A stretch of 64,000 nt of DNA from positions 1 to 64,000 of the forward strand of contig NZ_FNEM01000021.1 of assembly GCF_900100175.1 (NCBI RefSeq), given 5' to 3'. Position 1 is the stretch's first letter, and each line of letters opens with the position of its first letter. Origin of the DNA: Ferrimonas sediminum. GTDB lineage: Bacteria > Pseudomonadota > Gammaproteobacteria > Enterobacterales > Shewanellaceae. Positions 1 to 8,752 of this stretch are shown here, in pieces. The notes below the pieces were generated by a model. It saw only the letters and a list, made by a program, of their open reading frames with translations, did no database searches and was not told the origin of the DNA. A program made the translations under genes and the position numbers.

Positions 1-167
1 GTGTTGTGGAGATCTTGGTTTGAGCTCTTCAGTTTGCAACGAAGCGAAGCATGAGCGCAGTAACGCCGTAGGCGGTCATCTCTCCCTGATTCGGCTGCAC
101 GGCGGCCATTCATCTTTCTCTGTCCCCGGCGTCCACCGCAAGCCAGCCCAAGCACCACTCCCCCAAC

Positions 168-196
168 GTGTCGCCCTTGCGAACGCGAGGGCCCAG
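168..196. repeat. 29-bp direct repeat, copy 1
   Basis: This segment is identical base for base to 365-393. Its core reads CCCTTGCGAACGCGAGGG, an 8-bp stem with one mismatch, so each copy could fold into a short hairpin. It resembles REP/BIME-type extragenic palindromes. The assignment to a specific family is not made. Confidence 0.85.
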
Positions 197-266
197 CGAC
201 TTTAAAAGCGGAAAGCCCCTGGATTCTCGCCTGTGCAAGAATGACAAAAGCGACAGACCCTGGGTA

Positions 267-280
267 CCCGCGTACGCGGG
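267..280. repeat. Perfect palindrome between the two repeat copies
   Basis: The bases CCCGCGTACGCGGG form a perfect 14-bp inverted repeat. Similar palindromes of the form cccgcgtacgcggg are common in dispersed intergenic repeats of proteobacteria. Here it sits between the two 29-bp direct repeats. Confidence 0.8.
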
Positions 281-364
281 CACGACGGAAGGTTGTAACA
301 GGATGAGGACAACACTCAACTCAATGGCGTCTGCCTCAATCAGTCACACTACCATTCCCTCACC

Positions 365-393
365 GTGTCGCCCTTGCGAACGCGAGGGCCCAG
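365..393. repeat. 29-bp direct repeat, copy 2
   Basis: Exact second copy of 168-196, in the same orientation, with starts 197 bp apart. The flanks diverge immediately after the repeat, so this is a discrete repeat unit and not a long duplication. Confidence 0.85.
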
Positions 394-545
394 TGGCTTT
401 GTACCCATGACAGCAAGTTGCCGTTTCTGCCCCTTTATCGAGCCTTGATGTCGGTTTTTACGGCATTTTTTCCGTTATCAGGCTCTCCAGGGTCTATGCT
501 TTTATAATCAATCACAAACGGCCGCAAGGGCTGTGAGGAGATGCA

Positions 546-1274
546 GTGTCGTTGACCCGGGTACTGGCACGTAACCTGACCAATTATGAGAATCGAGACT
601 GCTTTGGGGCCAGGCTCAGACTCAAGCGACTGCAGCCGCTGATGGCTTTGATCGAGCAGTTGTCGCAACGCCACGATGAGGTGCGAATTCTGGATGTGGG
701 TGGCATGGAAGAGTACTGGCAGGTGCTGCCCGACGAATTTCTTGAGCGGAATAAAGTGCGCCTCACCCTGTCTAACCTGCCTCAACAGGATAAGCCCGAG
801 AACCACGGCCGGTTTCGGTTTGTGGTGGCAGACGGCTGCGATCTGCATCAGTTCGAGCGCAACAGTTTCCATGTGGTTCATTCCAACTCGGTACTGGAGC
901 ATGTGGGAGACTGGGCCAACATGGTCCGCTTTGCCCGGGAGGTGACCCGGGTTGGTGAGCGTTATTTCGTGCAGACGCCCAACTACTGGTTTCCTGTCGA
1001 GCCCCACTGCGTCACGCCGTTTTTTCATTGGTTGCCGAAGCCAACACGCATTGCGCTGGTACAGCAATTTGGGCTGGGCAACTGGCCTCGGGCCGAGACG
1101 GTGGCCGAGGCGGTGCAAACGGTGGAAAGCGCCCGGTTGATCAACCGCAAGATGTTGCAGACCCTGTTTCCCGAAGCAGAACTTCAGGTGGAGCGGTTCT
1201 GCGGCTTGAATAAGTCGATGGTGGCCATGGGGCCCAGAAACAGAATTAGCCAGGATCGGCGCGCGGGTTCTTGA
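546..1274 (+). CDS. Class I SAM-dependent methyltransferase
   Basis: Predicted 242-residue cytosolic methyltransferase; the substrate is unknown. The N-terminal half carries a Rossmann glycine-rich motif I, ILDVGGMEEYW (about residues 47-57). An acidic motif follows at VVADGCDLHQF, and the HSNSVLEHVGDW segment is typical of Methyltransf_11/23-type folds. The GTG start at 546 is chosen because GAGGAG (535-540) lies five bases upstream; an ATG at 541 is out of frame. The FKBP gene follows 57 bp downstream on the same strand, so co-transcription is possible. The family call is solid and the biological role is open. Confidence 0.75.
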   Translation: MSLTRVLARNLTNYENRDCFGARLRLKRLQPLMALIEQLSQRHDEVRILDVGGMEEYWQVLPDEFLERNKVRLTLSNLPQQDKPENHGRFRFVVADGCDLHQFERNSFHVVHSNSVLEHVGDWANMVRFAREVTRVGERYFVQTPNYWFPVEPHCVTPFFHWLPKPTRIALVQQFGLGNWPRAETVAEAVQTVESARLINRKMLQTLFPEAELQVERFCGLNKSMVAMGPRNRISQDRRAGS

Positions 1275-1331
1275 GCTGGGGAATCGATGCTTGCTACCAT
1301 TCAGGCAACTTTCTGAAAACGGGGATATTCC

Positions 1332-1805
1332 GTGTCTAAATTTCTGATCATTGCCATGGTTGTGGCGTTGGTGGGCTACTTTTTCTTTAAGAGCATGAAT
1401 AACGCCAAGGTGGCACCGGAAAACATCCGTCTGGGTGATGAGTTTCTGGCGCAAAATGCCTCAGAGGAGGGGGTGCAAACGACCGCCTCCGGCCTGCAGT
1501 ATAAGGTGTTGCAACCAGGAACCGGCACCGAGCACCCGAGCGCCAGCAGCAAGGTGAGGGTGCACTACCACGGCACGCTGCTGGACGGTACCGTGTTTGA
1601 CAGCTCAGTGGAGCGAGGCGAGCCGATTGAGTTTAAGCTGACCCAGGTGATACCGGGTTGGACCGAGGGGTTGCAGTATATGGTGGTCGGTGAAAAGACC
1701 CGCCTGTATATCCCTGCTAAGCTCGGCTACGGCAATCGCAGTGCCGGTGCCATTCAGCCGGGCTCACTGCTGATTTTCGATGTGGAACTGCTGGCGATAA
1801 AGTAA
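1332..1805 (+). CDS. Membrane-anchored FKBP-type peptidyl-prolyl isomerase
   Basis: A 157-residue cis-trans prolyl isomerase (EC 5.2.1.8). An uncleaved hydrophobic segment at residues 4-18 (FLIIAMVVALVGYFFF) should tether it to the inner membrane. The FKBP domain fills residues ~50-157, with family motifs VRVHYHGTLLDGTVFDSS, VIPGWTEGL and YIPAKLGYG followed by the closing strand LLIFDVELL. It starts with GTG. The family acts on folding of periplasmic or membrane proteins; orientation of the domain toward the periplasm is inferred from the anchor. A strong terminator follows at 1827-1848. Confidence 0.88.
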   Translation: MSKFLIIAMVVALVGYFFFKSMNNAKVAPENIRLGDEFLAQNASEEGVQTTASGLQYKVLQPGTGTEHPSASSKVRVHYHGTLLDGTVFDSSVERGEPIEFKLTQVIPGWTEGLQYMVVGEKTRLYIPAKLGYGNRSAGAIQPGSLLIFDVELLAIK

Positions 1806-1826
1806 GGTCGCCTCCATGTCGACACA

Positions 1827-1848
1827 GGGCGCCTTTGGCGCCTTTTTT
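1827..1848 (+). terminator. Rho-independent terminator after the FKBP gene
   Basis: GGCGCC, a TTT loop and GGCGCC are followed directly by six T residues, 22 bp after the FKBP stop codon. Confidence 0.9.
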
Positions 1849-1880
1849 GTGTCCACGGGGTCTGAGGTAAGCCGGTTAAT

Positions 1881-2126
1881 GAACGGCGTGGTGCGAGGCG
1901 CCGGAGACAAAAAAGGGCATCGAAATTGGTCAAAGAATTTGCTGGGCTGAACGCATCGACGCCGTGGTTGTCGTTACTCCAGCGGGGCGACCGACTCGGT
2001 GGCGACGAAGCGGCAGTCTACGCTGGAGGTACCCACCTCGGTGTACGGGCTCAGTTCATCGCCAGCCCGGTCGTGTTTTCAGGGGTTGGTGGTGATATTC
2101 CTCTCCTCACCGAATTTAAGAACTGA
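1881..2126 (-). pseudogene. Decayed remnant of an octahaem cytochrome gene
   Basis: This stretch is collinear with pieces of the intact octahaem gene at 5680-7602 and its downstream flank. Bases 1954-2037 match 5991-6076 with a 2-base deletion (frameshift). Bases 2038-2125 match 6293-6380. The intervening 216 bp (6077-6292) are missing. Upstream of these, 1904-1922 resembles the terminator A-run region near 5608-5626, and 1881-1901 resembles 5377-5397, again in the same order. The haem motif CVDCH of the intact gene reads SVDCR here, so both the first cysteine and the axial histidine are lost. A short + strand frame through this segment is spurious. Confidence 0.8.
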
Positions 2127-2250
2127 CGGGGTTTGCCTGTTTCCTGTTCGTATCGGTGGCGTCAGCCGAACGTTAAGCTAGTCAATGAAGGCCACAGCAA
2201 TACCACTGAGATGACAGTGACACAGGCAGTGCTGAATTGATCATTTCTGC
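2127..2250. other. Short gene-free stretch
   Basis: I see no coding region, promoter or terminator I can support between the cytochrome remnant and the 3' end of the AraC-type gene. Confidence 0.5.
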
Positions 2251-3216
2251 TTACCGGTTCCCACCAGGGTTCATCCACCACTCCTTGTACTCCTTAAATG
2301 TCATGCCGCTGGATTGTATGAACCTCTTTGTAATGGAGCTTTGGCTGCTTATTCCGAATTCGTGCATTACTGCCTTCACATTCCAGTTGTGCCGAATAAC
2401 AGCCTGTTGCATTCTGGAAAATATCGCCGCATTAACCATCTTTAAAGGGGTTTCTCCTTGTTGTCGCAGTAATATTTCCAGATGTCGGCGTGAGCAACCC
2501 AGCATCAGGGACAACTGCTCTACATTGAGGCATTCGAAGGGCAGGGAGTTCAGTGCCCCCTGAACCTGCCTGATGACACCAATCCGCTTACCTAGATGCC
2601 CCTCACTCGGAGGAAACGTAGTGTTTCCAGAGTGTTTTATAATAAACTCAAAGGCATCACCACCAAATTCCGCGTGCTCCAGATAGGGTTTATCTCCTCC
2701 ATAAAACCTCCCTCCAAGTGGCAGCTTCAGTGCTGTTGAGGTTGATTGCAGTCCGGCATAACGCATGATCAACTGAAGGAAGATGACCATGTTCAGGTCG
2801 CTGTATTTCCCCACCAGGTCCTTCCTGGCATGAGGGTGGGTGAGCTTCAGGGATGTGTGGTCGCAGGCAATGAACAGGCCGGGATTGGCAATAGTCGATG
2901 AAAAAACCAATAAGTATCGATACATTGACGAGAGGGCAAGGTCACCATGACCGACAATATTGGGTAAAATGGGGTGCTTCGAGGTTACTGTTCTGTGAAT
3001 GTGGTCCTTAAAAAACTGATCGCTGCCCGTTTCCTCCTCCATAATTTGAAAGACTCTACATACCATAAGTTTACCTATTGGTTCTAAGTCATGCAGATGC
3101 AGGATATGACCATAAGGTTCTAATCTGGAAATTCCCATATCCCTTGCGGATTTCAACAGTGATTTTACAGAGATGGCGGGAGAAATTTCGTATTGCATTA
3201 GGCATCCATGGAGCAT
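2251..3216 (-). CDS. AraC-family transcriptional regulator
   Basis: A 321-residue one-component regulator. The last ~95 residues hold the two AraC helix-turn-helix motifs: the first around NVEQLSLMLGCSRRHLEILL, the second around NVKAVMHEFGISSQSSITKR with the downstream P-x-x-Y/W-like end (SGMTFKEYKEWW). The N-terminal ~200 residues resemble the Arabinose_bd-type ligand domain found in AraC proteins such as OruR and ArgR-like activators; the ligand is unknown. Start could be 3216 or the internal ATG at 3198, which has a GGA upstream and gives 315 residues. It is AT-richer than the core genes and lies upstream of the cytochrome locus, so it is a plausible local regulator. Confidence 0.85.
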   Translation of the reverse strand: MLHGCLMQYEISPAISVKSLLKSARDMGISRLEPYGHILHLHDLEPIGKLMVCRVFQIMEEETGSDQFFKDHIHRTVTSKHPILPNIVGHGDLALSSMYRYLLVFSSTIANPGLFIACDHTSLKLTHPHARKDLVGKYSDLNMVIFLQLIMRYAGLQSTSTALKLPLGGRFYGGDKPYLEHAEFGGDAFEFIIKHSGNTTFPPSEGHLGKRIGVIRQVQGALNSLPFECLNVEQLSLMLGCSRRHLEILLRQQGETPLKMVNAAIFSRMQQAVIRHNWNVKAVMHEFGISSQSSITKRFIQSSGMTFKEYKEWWMNPGGNR

Positions 3217-3369
3217 AAGCAGGAATATATCACCTGACTCTAGCTAAGGAGGTGAGGGACGCCAACTGTGACTTTACACAGGCTTGTGGTCTTTATGTCC
3301 TGCATCACCGAAACAATCAACTGGCAACCATGTTTACGGACGGTCTGTTTTTACCTCTGGTATCGATAG

Positions 3370-3396
3370 AAAAAAGGCGCTTCATCGAAGCGCCTT
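3370..3396 (-). terminator. Terminator of the first octahaem cytochrome gene
   Basis: GGCGCTTC and GAAGCGCC pair around a 3-base loop. On the minus strand the stem is followed by a T-run (A-run 3370-3375 on the plus strand). It lies just past the 3431 stop. Confidence 0.88.
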
Positions 3397-3430
3397 AGAA
3401 AACTCAACTATTGATCATTAACCGCGTCGA

Positions 3431-5272
3431 TTATTGAGTGCTTGCATCCAAAAATCTTTGGTAGCGCTTCTCACCTTCGATGAGCTTGTTACGCTCTTCA
3501 TCACTGAATACGCCGGGAGTGGGGAACTCTGAGCTATGGCAGCTTGAACAGGCGTTAGGCATGATGTCGAACTGAGTACATTGCTTCATGTTCGGCGGGT
3601 AGGCGAAGTTTTCATAGCAATTGCCCAGCGCCTGGATGGTTTTCCAGGCATTGGTCAGTTCTTGCTCCTCATCTGCGCCCTCCTCAGTAAAGGGGAGCAG
3701 AGCATCATAAACGGCCAGTGAGTCAGTCGGTGAGTAGGCTTTAAATGAGTGGCTGCGAATATCATAACGACGTGAGCGCTCAAAACTGTGCTTGCTGAAT
3801 GGCATGTGACAGTCGATGCATTCAACGCCCAGCATATCGTGGCTGGTCATCTTGTGAGCCGCATTGTCCTTATCCGTGTGACAGGAGCTGCACAACTGGT
3901 CACCCGGCAACTTGAGCTCCTGGGAGTGGGGATTATGACAGGAACTGCAGGTCAGTCCGGCCTTACCGTGGGACGATGCCGCGATCTCCTCCGGATGGCT
4001 CTTGGAGCCGCGTTTATGACCGTTACCGATCCAGTTTGCCCTTTCCATATAGGTGTAGAAGTCGGACAGGTTGTCGCCAACATTGAAATGCTCACCTTTG
4101 TCTTCGGGGTTCTCCTCATTGAACTTGTAGGGCAACTCCAATGCATATGGGATAGGCTTGTTCGCTGGCATGCCTGACTGGTGACAGTTGGAGCATTCTG
4201 AGCCCCTGTTGTCGCCGGTCAGGTCCGCTGGGTTAACAATATCCTCTTTGTTCATAGAGCGGCTGTGCTCGGCTCCGGGGCCGTGGCACTTTTCACAGCC
4301 GGTTTCCCAGTGGGCGTCCCAGATATTGGACTCGGTGACCACAGGGAAACCGATAGGCAGTTGCTTCCATTTATCAATTTCGAATGCAGTCAGGTGACAC
4401 TCTGCGCATTTGTTCTCGTAGGAGGATATCGACCTGTACATGCTCCACGTGGGCTCGGCAATGAATGAGCCATCTGGGTTATACCAGAAGTAAGATAACC
4501 AGGTTGTCCATCGCTCGTTTTCGCCGACACCTGTGTCGGGCCAGTACACCAACGGCAGCACCTGCAGGGAGTTCTTCTCTTCGTCATAGCTGAAGAAATT
4601 GATTTGGGTGCGATAGCCAACGGCGTCGATTTTATAGGAAATCTCCTTCGTGGCATCCACACCGTCATGCAGAGTCACCCAGTATTCATCTCCTTTCATA
4701 AAGGTGGTGTATTTATGCTGATAGTCGGCATAGACAACCCGGGGCTTATCTTCGGTGCCCCAGGGCGCATCGATGGTATGGCCCTCTTCGGTATAGAGTT
4801 TGCGCATGACGGTGGCATGCCGGGTATCTTTCCACTCTTCATACTGACGATTGTGGCAGGTGGCACACTCCTTTGAGCCGACAAACTCTCCACGGCTTAA
4901 AGGCGGGAGTTCGCCGGCTTTTTCGAGAACGGTTATGGTAATGGAGGAACTGGCTTCCAGCGCACCGTCGGAGATTGTATAAGAGATGGTGATTTCACCG
5001 GGGGGCTGATCCTCGCCGGCGGCATAGAGTACGCTATTATCCTCGATGGTCAGGTTACCGGCCTTAACGATACTCAGCGTGTCGCCTTCTGGGTCAGTGT
5101 CGTTGGCCAAAACATCGATTGATACGGCCTCCCCCTGATAGAGGGTAACCTCATCCGGGTTTGCTAAAGGGGCGGAGTTTTTTACCTCAGCCGGGCTGTC
5201 ATCACTGCCATTGCAACCAAAAAGCAATGGAATTAAAGCAGCACACAATAGGTTTATTTTTCTCATCATCAT
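3431..5272 (-). CDS. Octahaem c-type cytochrome lipoprotein with cadherin-like domain
   Basis: A 613-residue exported electron-transfer protein. A signal peptide ends in LLFGC (Cys20), a lipobox, so the mature protein is a lipoprotein. Residues ~30-115 form an Ig/cadherin-like repeat (APLANPDEVTLYQGEAV, then VLANDTDPEGD). Eight CXXCH haem sites follow: CATCH, CAECH, CEKCH, CSNCH, CSSCH, CSSCH, CIDCH and CSSCH. The spacing and the HDM and HSF histidine motifs resemble the cytochrome c554-like fold. It is a clear paralogue of the gene at 5680-7602, 407 bp upstream. Redox partner and cellular side are unknown; surface or periplasmic electron transfer is inferred. SD AGGA precedes a run of three ATG codons. 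Confidence 0.88.
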   Translation of the reverse strand: MMMRKINLLCAALIPLLFGCNGSDDSPAEVKNSAPLANPDEVTLYQGEAVSIDVLANDTDPEGDTLSIVKAGNLTIEDNSVLYAAGEDQPPGEITISYTISDGALEASSSITITVLEKAGELPPLSRGEFVGSKECATCHNRQYEEWKDTRHATVMRKLYTEEGHTIDAPWGTEDKPRVVYADYQHKYTTFMKGDEYWVTLHDGVDATKEISYKIDAVGYRTQINFFSYDEEKNSLQVLPLVYWPDTGVGENERWTTWLSYFWYNPDGSFIAEPTWSMYRSISSYENKCAECHLTAFEIDKWKQLPIGFPVVTESNIWDAHWETGCEKCHGPGAEHSRSMNKEDIVNPADLTGDNRGSECSNCHQSGMPANKPIPYALELPYKFNEENPEDKGEHFNVGDNLSDFYTYMERANWIGNGHKRGSKSHPEEIAASSHGKAGLTCSSCHNPHSQELKLPGDQLCSSCHTDKDNAAHKMTSHDMLGVECIDCHMPFSKHSFERSRRYDIRSHSFKAYSPTDSLAVYDALLPFTEEGADEEQELTNAWKTIQALGNCYENFAYPPNMKQCTQFDIMPNACSSCHSSEFPTPGVFSDEERNKLIEGEKRYQRFLDASTQ

Positions 5273-5679
5273 TCCTGTGAAAATATTAAATAGCGAGCTG
5301 CATGGCTGCGGTTCGCTACTCTATTTTTCCCTTAGGGATGATTTGAAGACAAATGCAAAACTTTTCCGATTAGCGAACGGTGTGGTGCCGATCGCTCAAC
5401 CAGTTCACAAAATCATGTTTGATACGAAAGTGGAAACAGTTCCGGACAAAAGGAGAGGTTTTGTCATTTATATATTGTGCCGACTTTTATCCCATGGACG
5501 ATGAACCAAGGTTAAAATGATTCACTTTTGGGTGAGGTTTATGTGGGTGGAAAGGTGTTATTTCGCCATTGAGATTAAAGCTCTTGGTACCTTGCTGGGT
5601 AATGACACCGGATACAAAAAAGGGCAGCGGCCGATGCCGCTGCCCTGAGTTACCCTTTTCTAAGTTGGGTACTTAGGTG
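5273..5679. other. Intergenic region between the two octahaem genes
   Basis: This stretch has no gene. It holds the terminator of the upstream paralogue (5616-5645) and presumably the promoter of the 3431-5272 gene. I find no copy of the TGGAGA-N3-TCTCCA palindrome here. Bases 5377-5397 are echoed in the cytochrome remnant near 1881-1901. Confidence 0.6.
5616..5645 (-). terminator. Terminator of the second octahaem cytochrome gene
   Basis: GGGCAGCGGC (5622-5631) and GCCGCTGCCC (5636-5645) form a perfect 10-bp stem with a CGAT loop, followed on the minus strand by six T residues. Confidence 0.93.
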
Positions 5680-7602
5680 TTACTTCTGCTGGTCCAGGAA
5701 GCGCTGGTAGCGCTCTGTGCCTTCAACCAGCTTGGCGCGTTCGGTCTCGTCGAACAACCCAGGCTTGGGATATTCATCGTCGTGACAGTTGCTGCAGGCA
5801 TTGGGCAGGACATCGAAGTAATCACACACCTGGCTCGGGCGGAAGATTCCGTCGCTGTAACACACGCCATTGGCGCCGCCCATGGCCTGGATGTAATTCC
5901 ACCAGTTGGCCATCACGGGATCGGTGCCTTCACCTCGGGAGTAGGGGGCAAGGGCATCGAAGTTGGCCAGGGACTCGGCCGGGCTGATGGCATCGAAGCT
6001 GTGGTTGTCGTTGCTCCAGCGGTTGGCGACCGATTCGGTGGCGACGAAGTGACAGTCGACGCAGGAGACACCCACCATGTCGTGGATTGGCAGGGTGTGA
6101 TTGGTGCCGCGGTCCTGGTGACATTGGGTACACAGGGCATCACCCTCTCTCTGCATGCCCATGGCGTGAGGGTCATGGCAGGTCACGCAGTCGATCTGCA
6201 TCTCGAAGTGCTTGGAGGTCATGTAGGTGGCCACCTGATTCTTCTGCCCCTTGGGGTAGTCGGTGCCAAGGAACACGTCCTGGGTATCCACTTCGGTAAA
6301 CAGGCTCAGGTCATCGCCGGTCCGGTAGTGCTTTCCGGGGTTGGTGGTGATGTTTCCATCTTCATCGAACTCAGGCAGGTAGGGCTGAGAGTAGTGGTAG
6401 ATGTCCGGATGCTTGGCCATCTGGTGGCATTGGGCGCAGGAATCCACCGATTGCTGGAAGCTCATCTTGCCCGGGTTGGTGATGTCGTCGCCCCTCATGC
6501 TGGTGGCGTGAATGGAGCCCTCGTTGTGGCAGCGTTCGCAGCTGATGCCATCCTCTACCGCATCGGAGTCTTTGGAGTTGGTGTGAGCAGCCAGCATGGT
6601 GTATTTTTCGCTGACGTCCCACCCCTCAATATTGCCGCCAGTGGTGTGACAGGTGAAGCACTGGTTGTCCCAGCTCATCTTCTTAAGTTCTTCACGCTGG
6701 TCGATGGGGCCAGCAGGCGGGAAGTATGACATAACCGTCTCGCCCTCTTTGACCAGGCTGCCGTCCTGGTTCCAGAAAATCCCGGTGGTGTAGAACGAAG
6801 TGAACCGGGCCACATCGCCGTTATTATACCAGGCGAAGGGCATCATCCGGCCATAACTGCTCTCCACGTTGGGATCGTCGTCGGAGGGGAAGTCGTAGCT
6901 GACGAACTGCTTGGAGACGGTGCTGGAGATGCCGTCGATACGGTACACCACAGACTCGTCAGTATTGACGGCATCGTGCAGTTCGGCGTAGTACTTACCA
7001 TCGGCCCCTTTATAGGTGGAGAACTCCATGTTGGGTTTGCCATAAATGGTATGACGCTTGGGGTCGGTCTCGGTACCCCAATCCAGTTCGGGGATGATCG
7101 CCTCAATGGTCTTGTTTTCCTGGGTGTAGAGGCGACGATAGTCCTGGGCGTGCTTGGTGGGCTGCCAGTCGTTATAGTGGCTGGAGTGACAGCTCTTACA
7201 GGTCTTGGCGGTAACGAAGCTGGCCTCGGTCGGTTCAGTCTGGCCACTCTCTACGGTGATGTAGACGGTGCCCGTTGCCTGGAGCTCTCCGTCGGAGATG
7301 GTGTAACCGAAGCTGGATTCGCCCAGTGGCGCATCGGATTTGGCACTGAAGGTCAATTTGCCATCGTCGGTGATGGTCAGGTCACTGGAGATAAGGGTCA
7401 GTACGTCGTCGTTGGCATCGGTGTCATTAGCCAGGGCGTCGATGATTACGGTGTCACCGCGATTGACCGAGACATAGTCGGGCTGGGCGACGGGGGCGCG
7501 GTTGTCCGGTAGTGGTATCAGCGTGTTGTCATCATCACTGCCACAGCCAACCAGACCTACTGACAGTGCCAGCATGAGTGGAGTTGTGCGTTTCATCATC
7601 AT
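5680..7602 (-). CDS. Octahaem c-type cytochrome lipoprotein with cadherin-like domain (paralogue 2)
   Basis: A 640-residue exported cytochrome. The ATG at 7602 is chosen because AAAGGAC lies about seven bases upstream; the open frame extends further but without a signal sequence. The signal peptide ends in GLVGC (Cys20), a lipobox. An Ig/cadherin-like repeat (APVAQPDYVSVNRGDTV, then ALANDTDANDD) precedes eight CXXCH sites: CKSCH, CFTCH, CERCH, CAQCH, CVTCH, CTQCH, CVDCH and CSNCH. Architecture, haem spacing and the C-terminal end (RYQRFLD) match the 3431-5272 protein, so the pair arose by duplication. It is divergent from the TetR gene at 8042 with a palindromic operator-like site between them (7829-7843). 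Confidence 0.9.
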   Translation of the reverse strand: MMMKRTTPLMLALSVGLVGCGSDDDNTLIPLPDNRAPVAQPDYVSVNRGDTVIIDALANDTDANDDVLTLISSDLTITDDGKLTFSAKSDAPLGESSFGYTISDGELQATGTVYITVESGQTEPTEASFVTAKTCKSCHSSHYNDWQPTKHAQDYRRLYTQENKTIEAIIPELDWGTETDPKRHTIYGKPNMEFSTYKGADGKYYAELHDAVNTDESVVYRIDGISSTVSKQFVSYDFPSDDDPNVESSYGRMMPFAWYNNGDVARFTSFYTTGIFWNQDGSLVKEGETVMSYFPPAGPIDQREELKKMSWDNQCFTCHTTGGNIEGWDVSEKYTMLAAHTNSKDSDAVEDGISCERCHNEGSIHATSMRGDDITNPGKMSFQQSVDSCAQCHQMAKHPDIYHYSQPYLPEFDEDGNITTNPGKHYRTGDDLSLFTEVDTQDVFLGTDYPKGQKNQVATYMTSKHFEMQIDCVTCHDPHAMGMQREGDALCTQCHQDRGTNHTLPIHDMVGVSCVDCHFVATESVANRWSNDNHSFDAISPAESLANFDALAPYSRGEGTDPVMANWWNYIQAMGGANGVCYSDGIFRPSQVCDYFDVLPNACSNCHDDEYPKPGLFDETERAKLVEGTERYQRFLDQQK

Positions 7603-7828
7603 TTGGTTGTCCTTTGTAATTTTTTTGCAATGAGATCGTACGATGGAAACGGATTGGCGTTGAGTGAGCACGCTGACAGAGATTCATGGGCTGGGTGTCT
7701 CTTAGGTCGGGGCGTGACAGTTCGTTCACAAATCTGCAGCTGGAGCGAAACAGTTTCACTTTCAGGGTTTGAATGTGTCTCCTTGGTCGCGGTTTGCTGG
7801 CGGTCAGTTGGTTACTGACGTCAAAAAG

Positions 7829-7843
7829 TGGAGAAGTTCTCCA
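7829..7843. promoter_or_regulatory. Operator-like palindrome, site 1
   Basis: TGGAGAAGTTCTCCA is a perfect 6-3-6 inverted repeat in the divergent region between the octahaem gene (start 7602) and TetR gene 1 (start 8042). The same arms recur at 8881-8895 and 14753-14767. Its size and symmetry suit a dimeric TetR repressor; the binder is inferred. Confidence 0.65.
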
Positions 7844-8041
7844 ATCGGTTGGGGAGGGAAGTGGTTGTTAATAATTCAATTTAAAATCAATGTCTTCAGT
7901 ATGTTGCTGCTATTTGCTGGTGATGTCGTCCGTGAGGTAAAGGGTGAAATTTTCAGATTCATTGACGCGGGTGAATTCGCCTTGCCAACGAATCGAATGT
8001 AGAGTCCATTGCCACAGAGTTATCAAGCTAAGGGGACAGTA

Positions 8042-8752
8042 ATGGAAAACGACAATGCTCGAAAGTTGAAAGTAGCCAAAATTGCATTAGGAATGATTCG
8101 GGAATGCGGTTACTTGCAGTTTACTATGAATGATCTCAGTAAGGCGGCTAATGTTTCTCCTGGCACATTATATCGGACATTCCCATCTAAAGACGACCTG
8201 CTCGTTTATCTATTCGGATCTGTTGTAGGATCCCTAAGAGCATCATTAAGGATGTTCGATCGTATGGACCTCTCTGAAAGAGAAAAAGTGATTTGCCGAA
8301 TCTGCTATCAGTATTACATTCGAAGCTATAACACAGATCTTTCATCCTTGGACTTGATCGGTACAAATGCTGCGATTTTTAACCAGGCATCTCAGGAAAC
8401 AAAGAATCGATTCAAAGAGATTTTTGATGAGACTATTCAATGGCAGGCCGCTAACTTCACCAATTTGGTTCTTACAGGAAAATTAATTTGTAGCGAAGAA
8501 GATTTAAAAAAGACCATTAAACGTCTGATAGTAATCTCCAGAGGTGGAATGGTTATAGCAAATCATATATTTATCGAGAAAGAGATGTATCAGATAGAAG
8601 ATCTGATGGAGTTTTGTGATTTGGTTCTGGACCAGTTAACTTGGGCTGGGAACGAGGGGCGATGTGATTTTAGATTAATTCTGTTGGCGATGCGTACCGT
8701 TCGCGACAAGTCAGCATCTGGTCATTCATCTCAGTTTCCTTTTGCCAGTTAA
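8042..8752 (+). CDS. TetR-family regulator 1
   Basis: A 236-residue TetR-type regulator. The N-terminal HTH includes QFTMNDLSKAANVSPGTLYRTF (about residues 26-47), followed by PSKDDLLVYLF. The all-helical C-terminal domain should bind an unknown ligand and dimerise. The ATG at 8042 has AGGGG upstream. It is a close paralogue of the gene at 14983, with near-identical DNA recognition residues. The gene is AT-richer than the surrounding cytochrome and core genes, which suggests acquisition. It is flanked by operator-like palindromes at 7829-7843 and 8881-8895, so autoregulation and control of both neighbouring cytochromes are likely. Confidence 0.9.
   Translation: MENDNARKLKVAKIALGMIRECGYLQFTMNDLSKAANVSPGTLYRTFPSKDDLLVYLFGSVVGSLRASLRMFDRMDLSEREKVICRICYQYYIRSYNTDLSSLDLIGTNAAIFNQASQETKNRFKEIFDETIQWQAANFTNLVLTGKLICSEEDLKKTIKRLIVISRGGMVIANHIFIEKEMYQIEDLMEFCDLVLDQLTWAGNEGRCDFRLILLAMRTVRDKSASGHSSQFPFAS

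Larger units (their letters stand above)
1..533. other. Gene-free stretch with palindromic repeats
   Basis: I see no credible coding sequence here. Open frames of 60-80 codons run through repeat units and lack ribosome binding sites. The stretch holds a 29-bp direct repeat (168-196 and 365-393), a perfect 14-bp palindrome (267-280) and an imperfect hairpin around 222-245, so it looks like a REP-type intergenic repeat cluster. A TATAAT-like hexamer lies at 503-508, but I find no convincing -35 partner. Confidence 0.6.

Noticed and set aside
435-1454. 339-codon open frame on the minus strand
   Set aside because: It lies antisense across the methyltransferase and FKBP genes, both of which have clear family motifs; its translation has no recognisable features.
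1926-2126. 66-codon plus-strand frame
   Set aside because: It lies wholly in the cytochrome remnant, antisense to the original coding strand.
5677-6729. 350-codon plus-strand frame, Gly/Val/His-rich
   Set aside because: Antisense shadow of the octahaem gene; the composition reflects the complementary reading frame of its codons.
7709-7728. GTGACAGTTCGTTCAC as a CRP site upstream of the octahaem gene
   Set aside because: The spacer between the arms is eight bases where six are needed.
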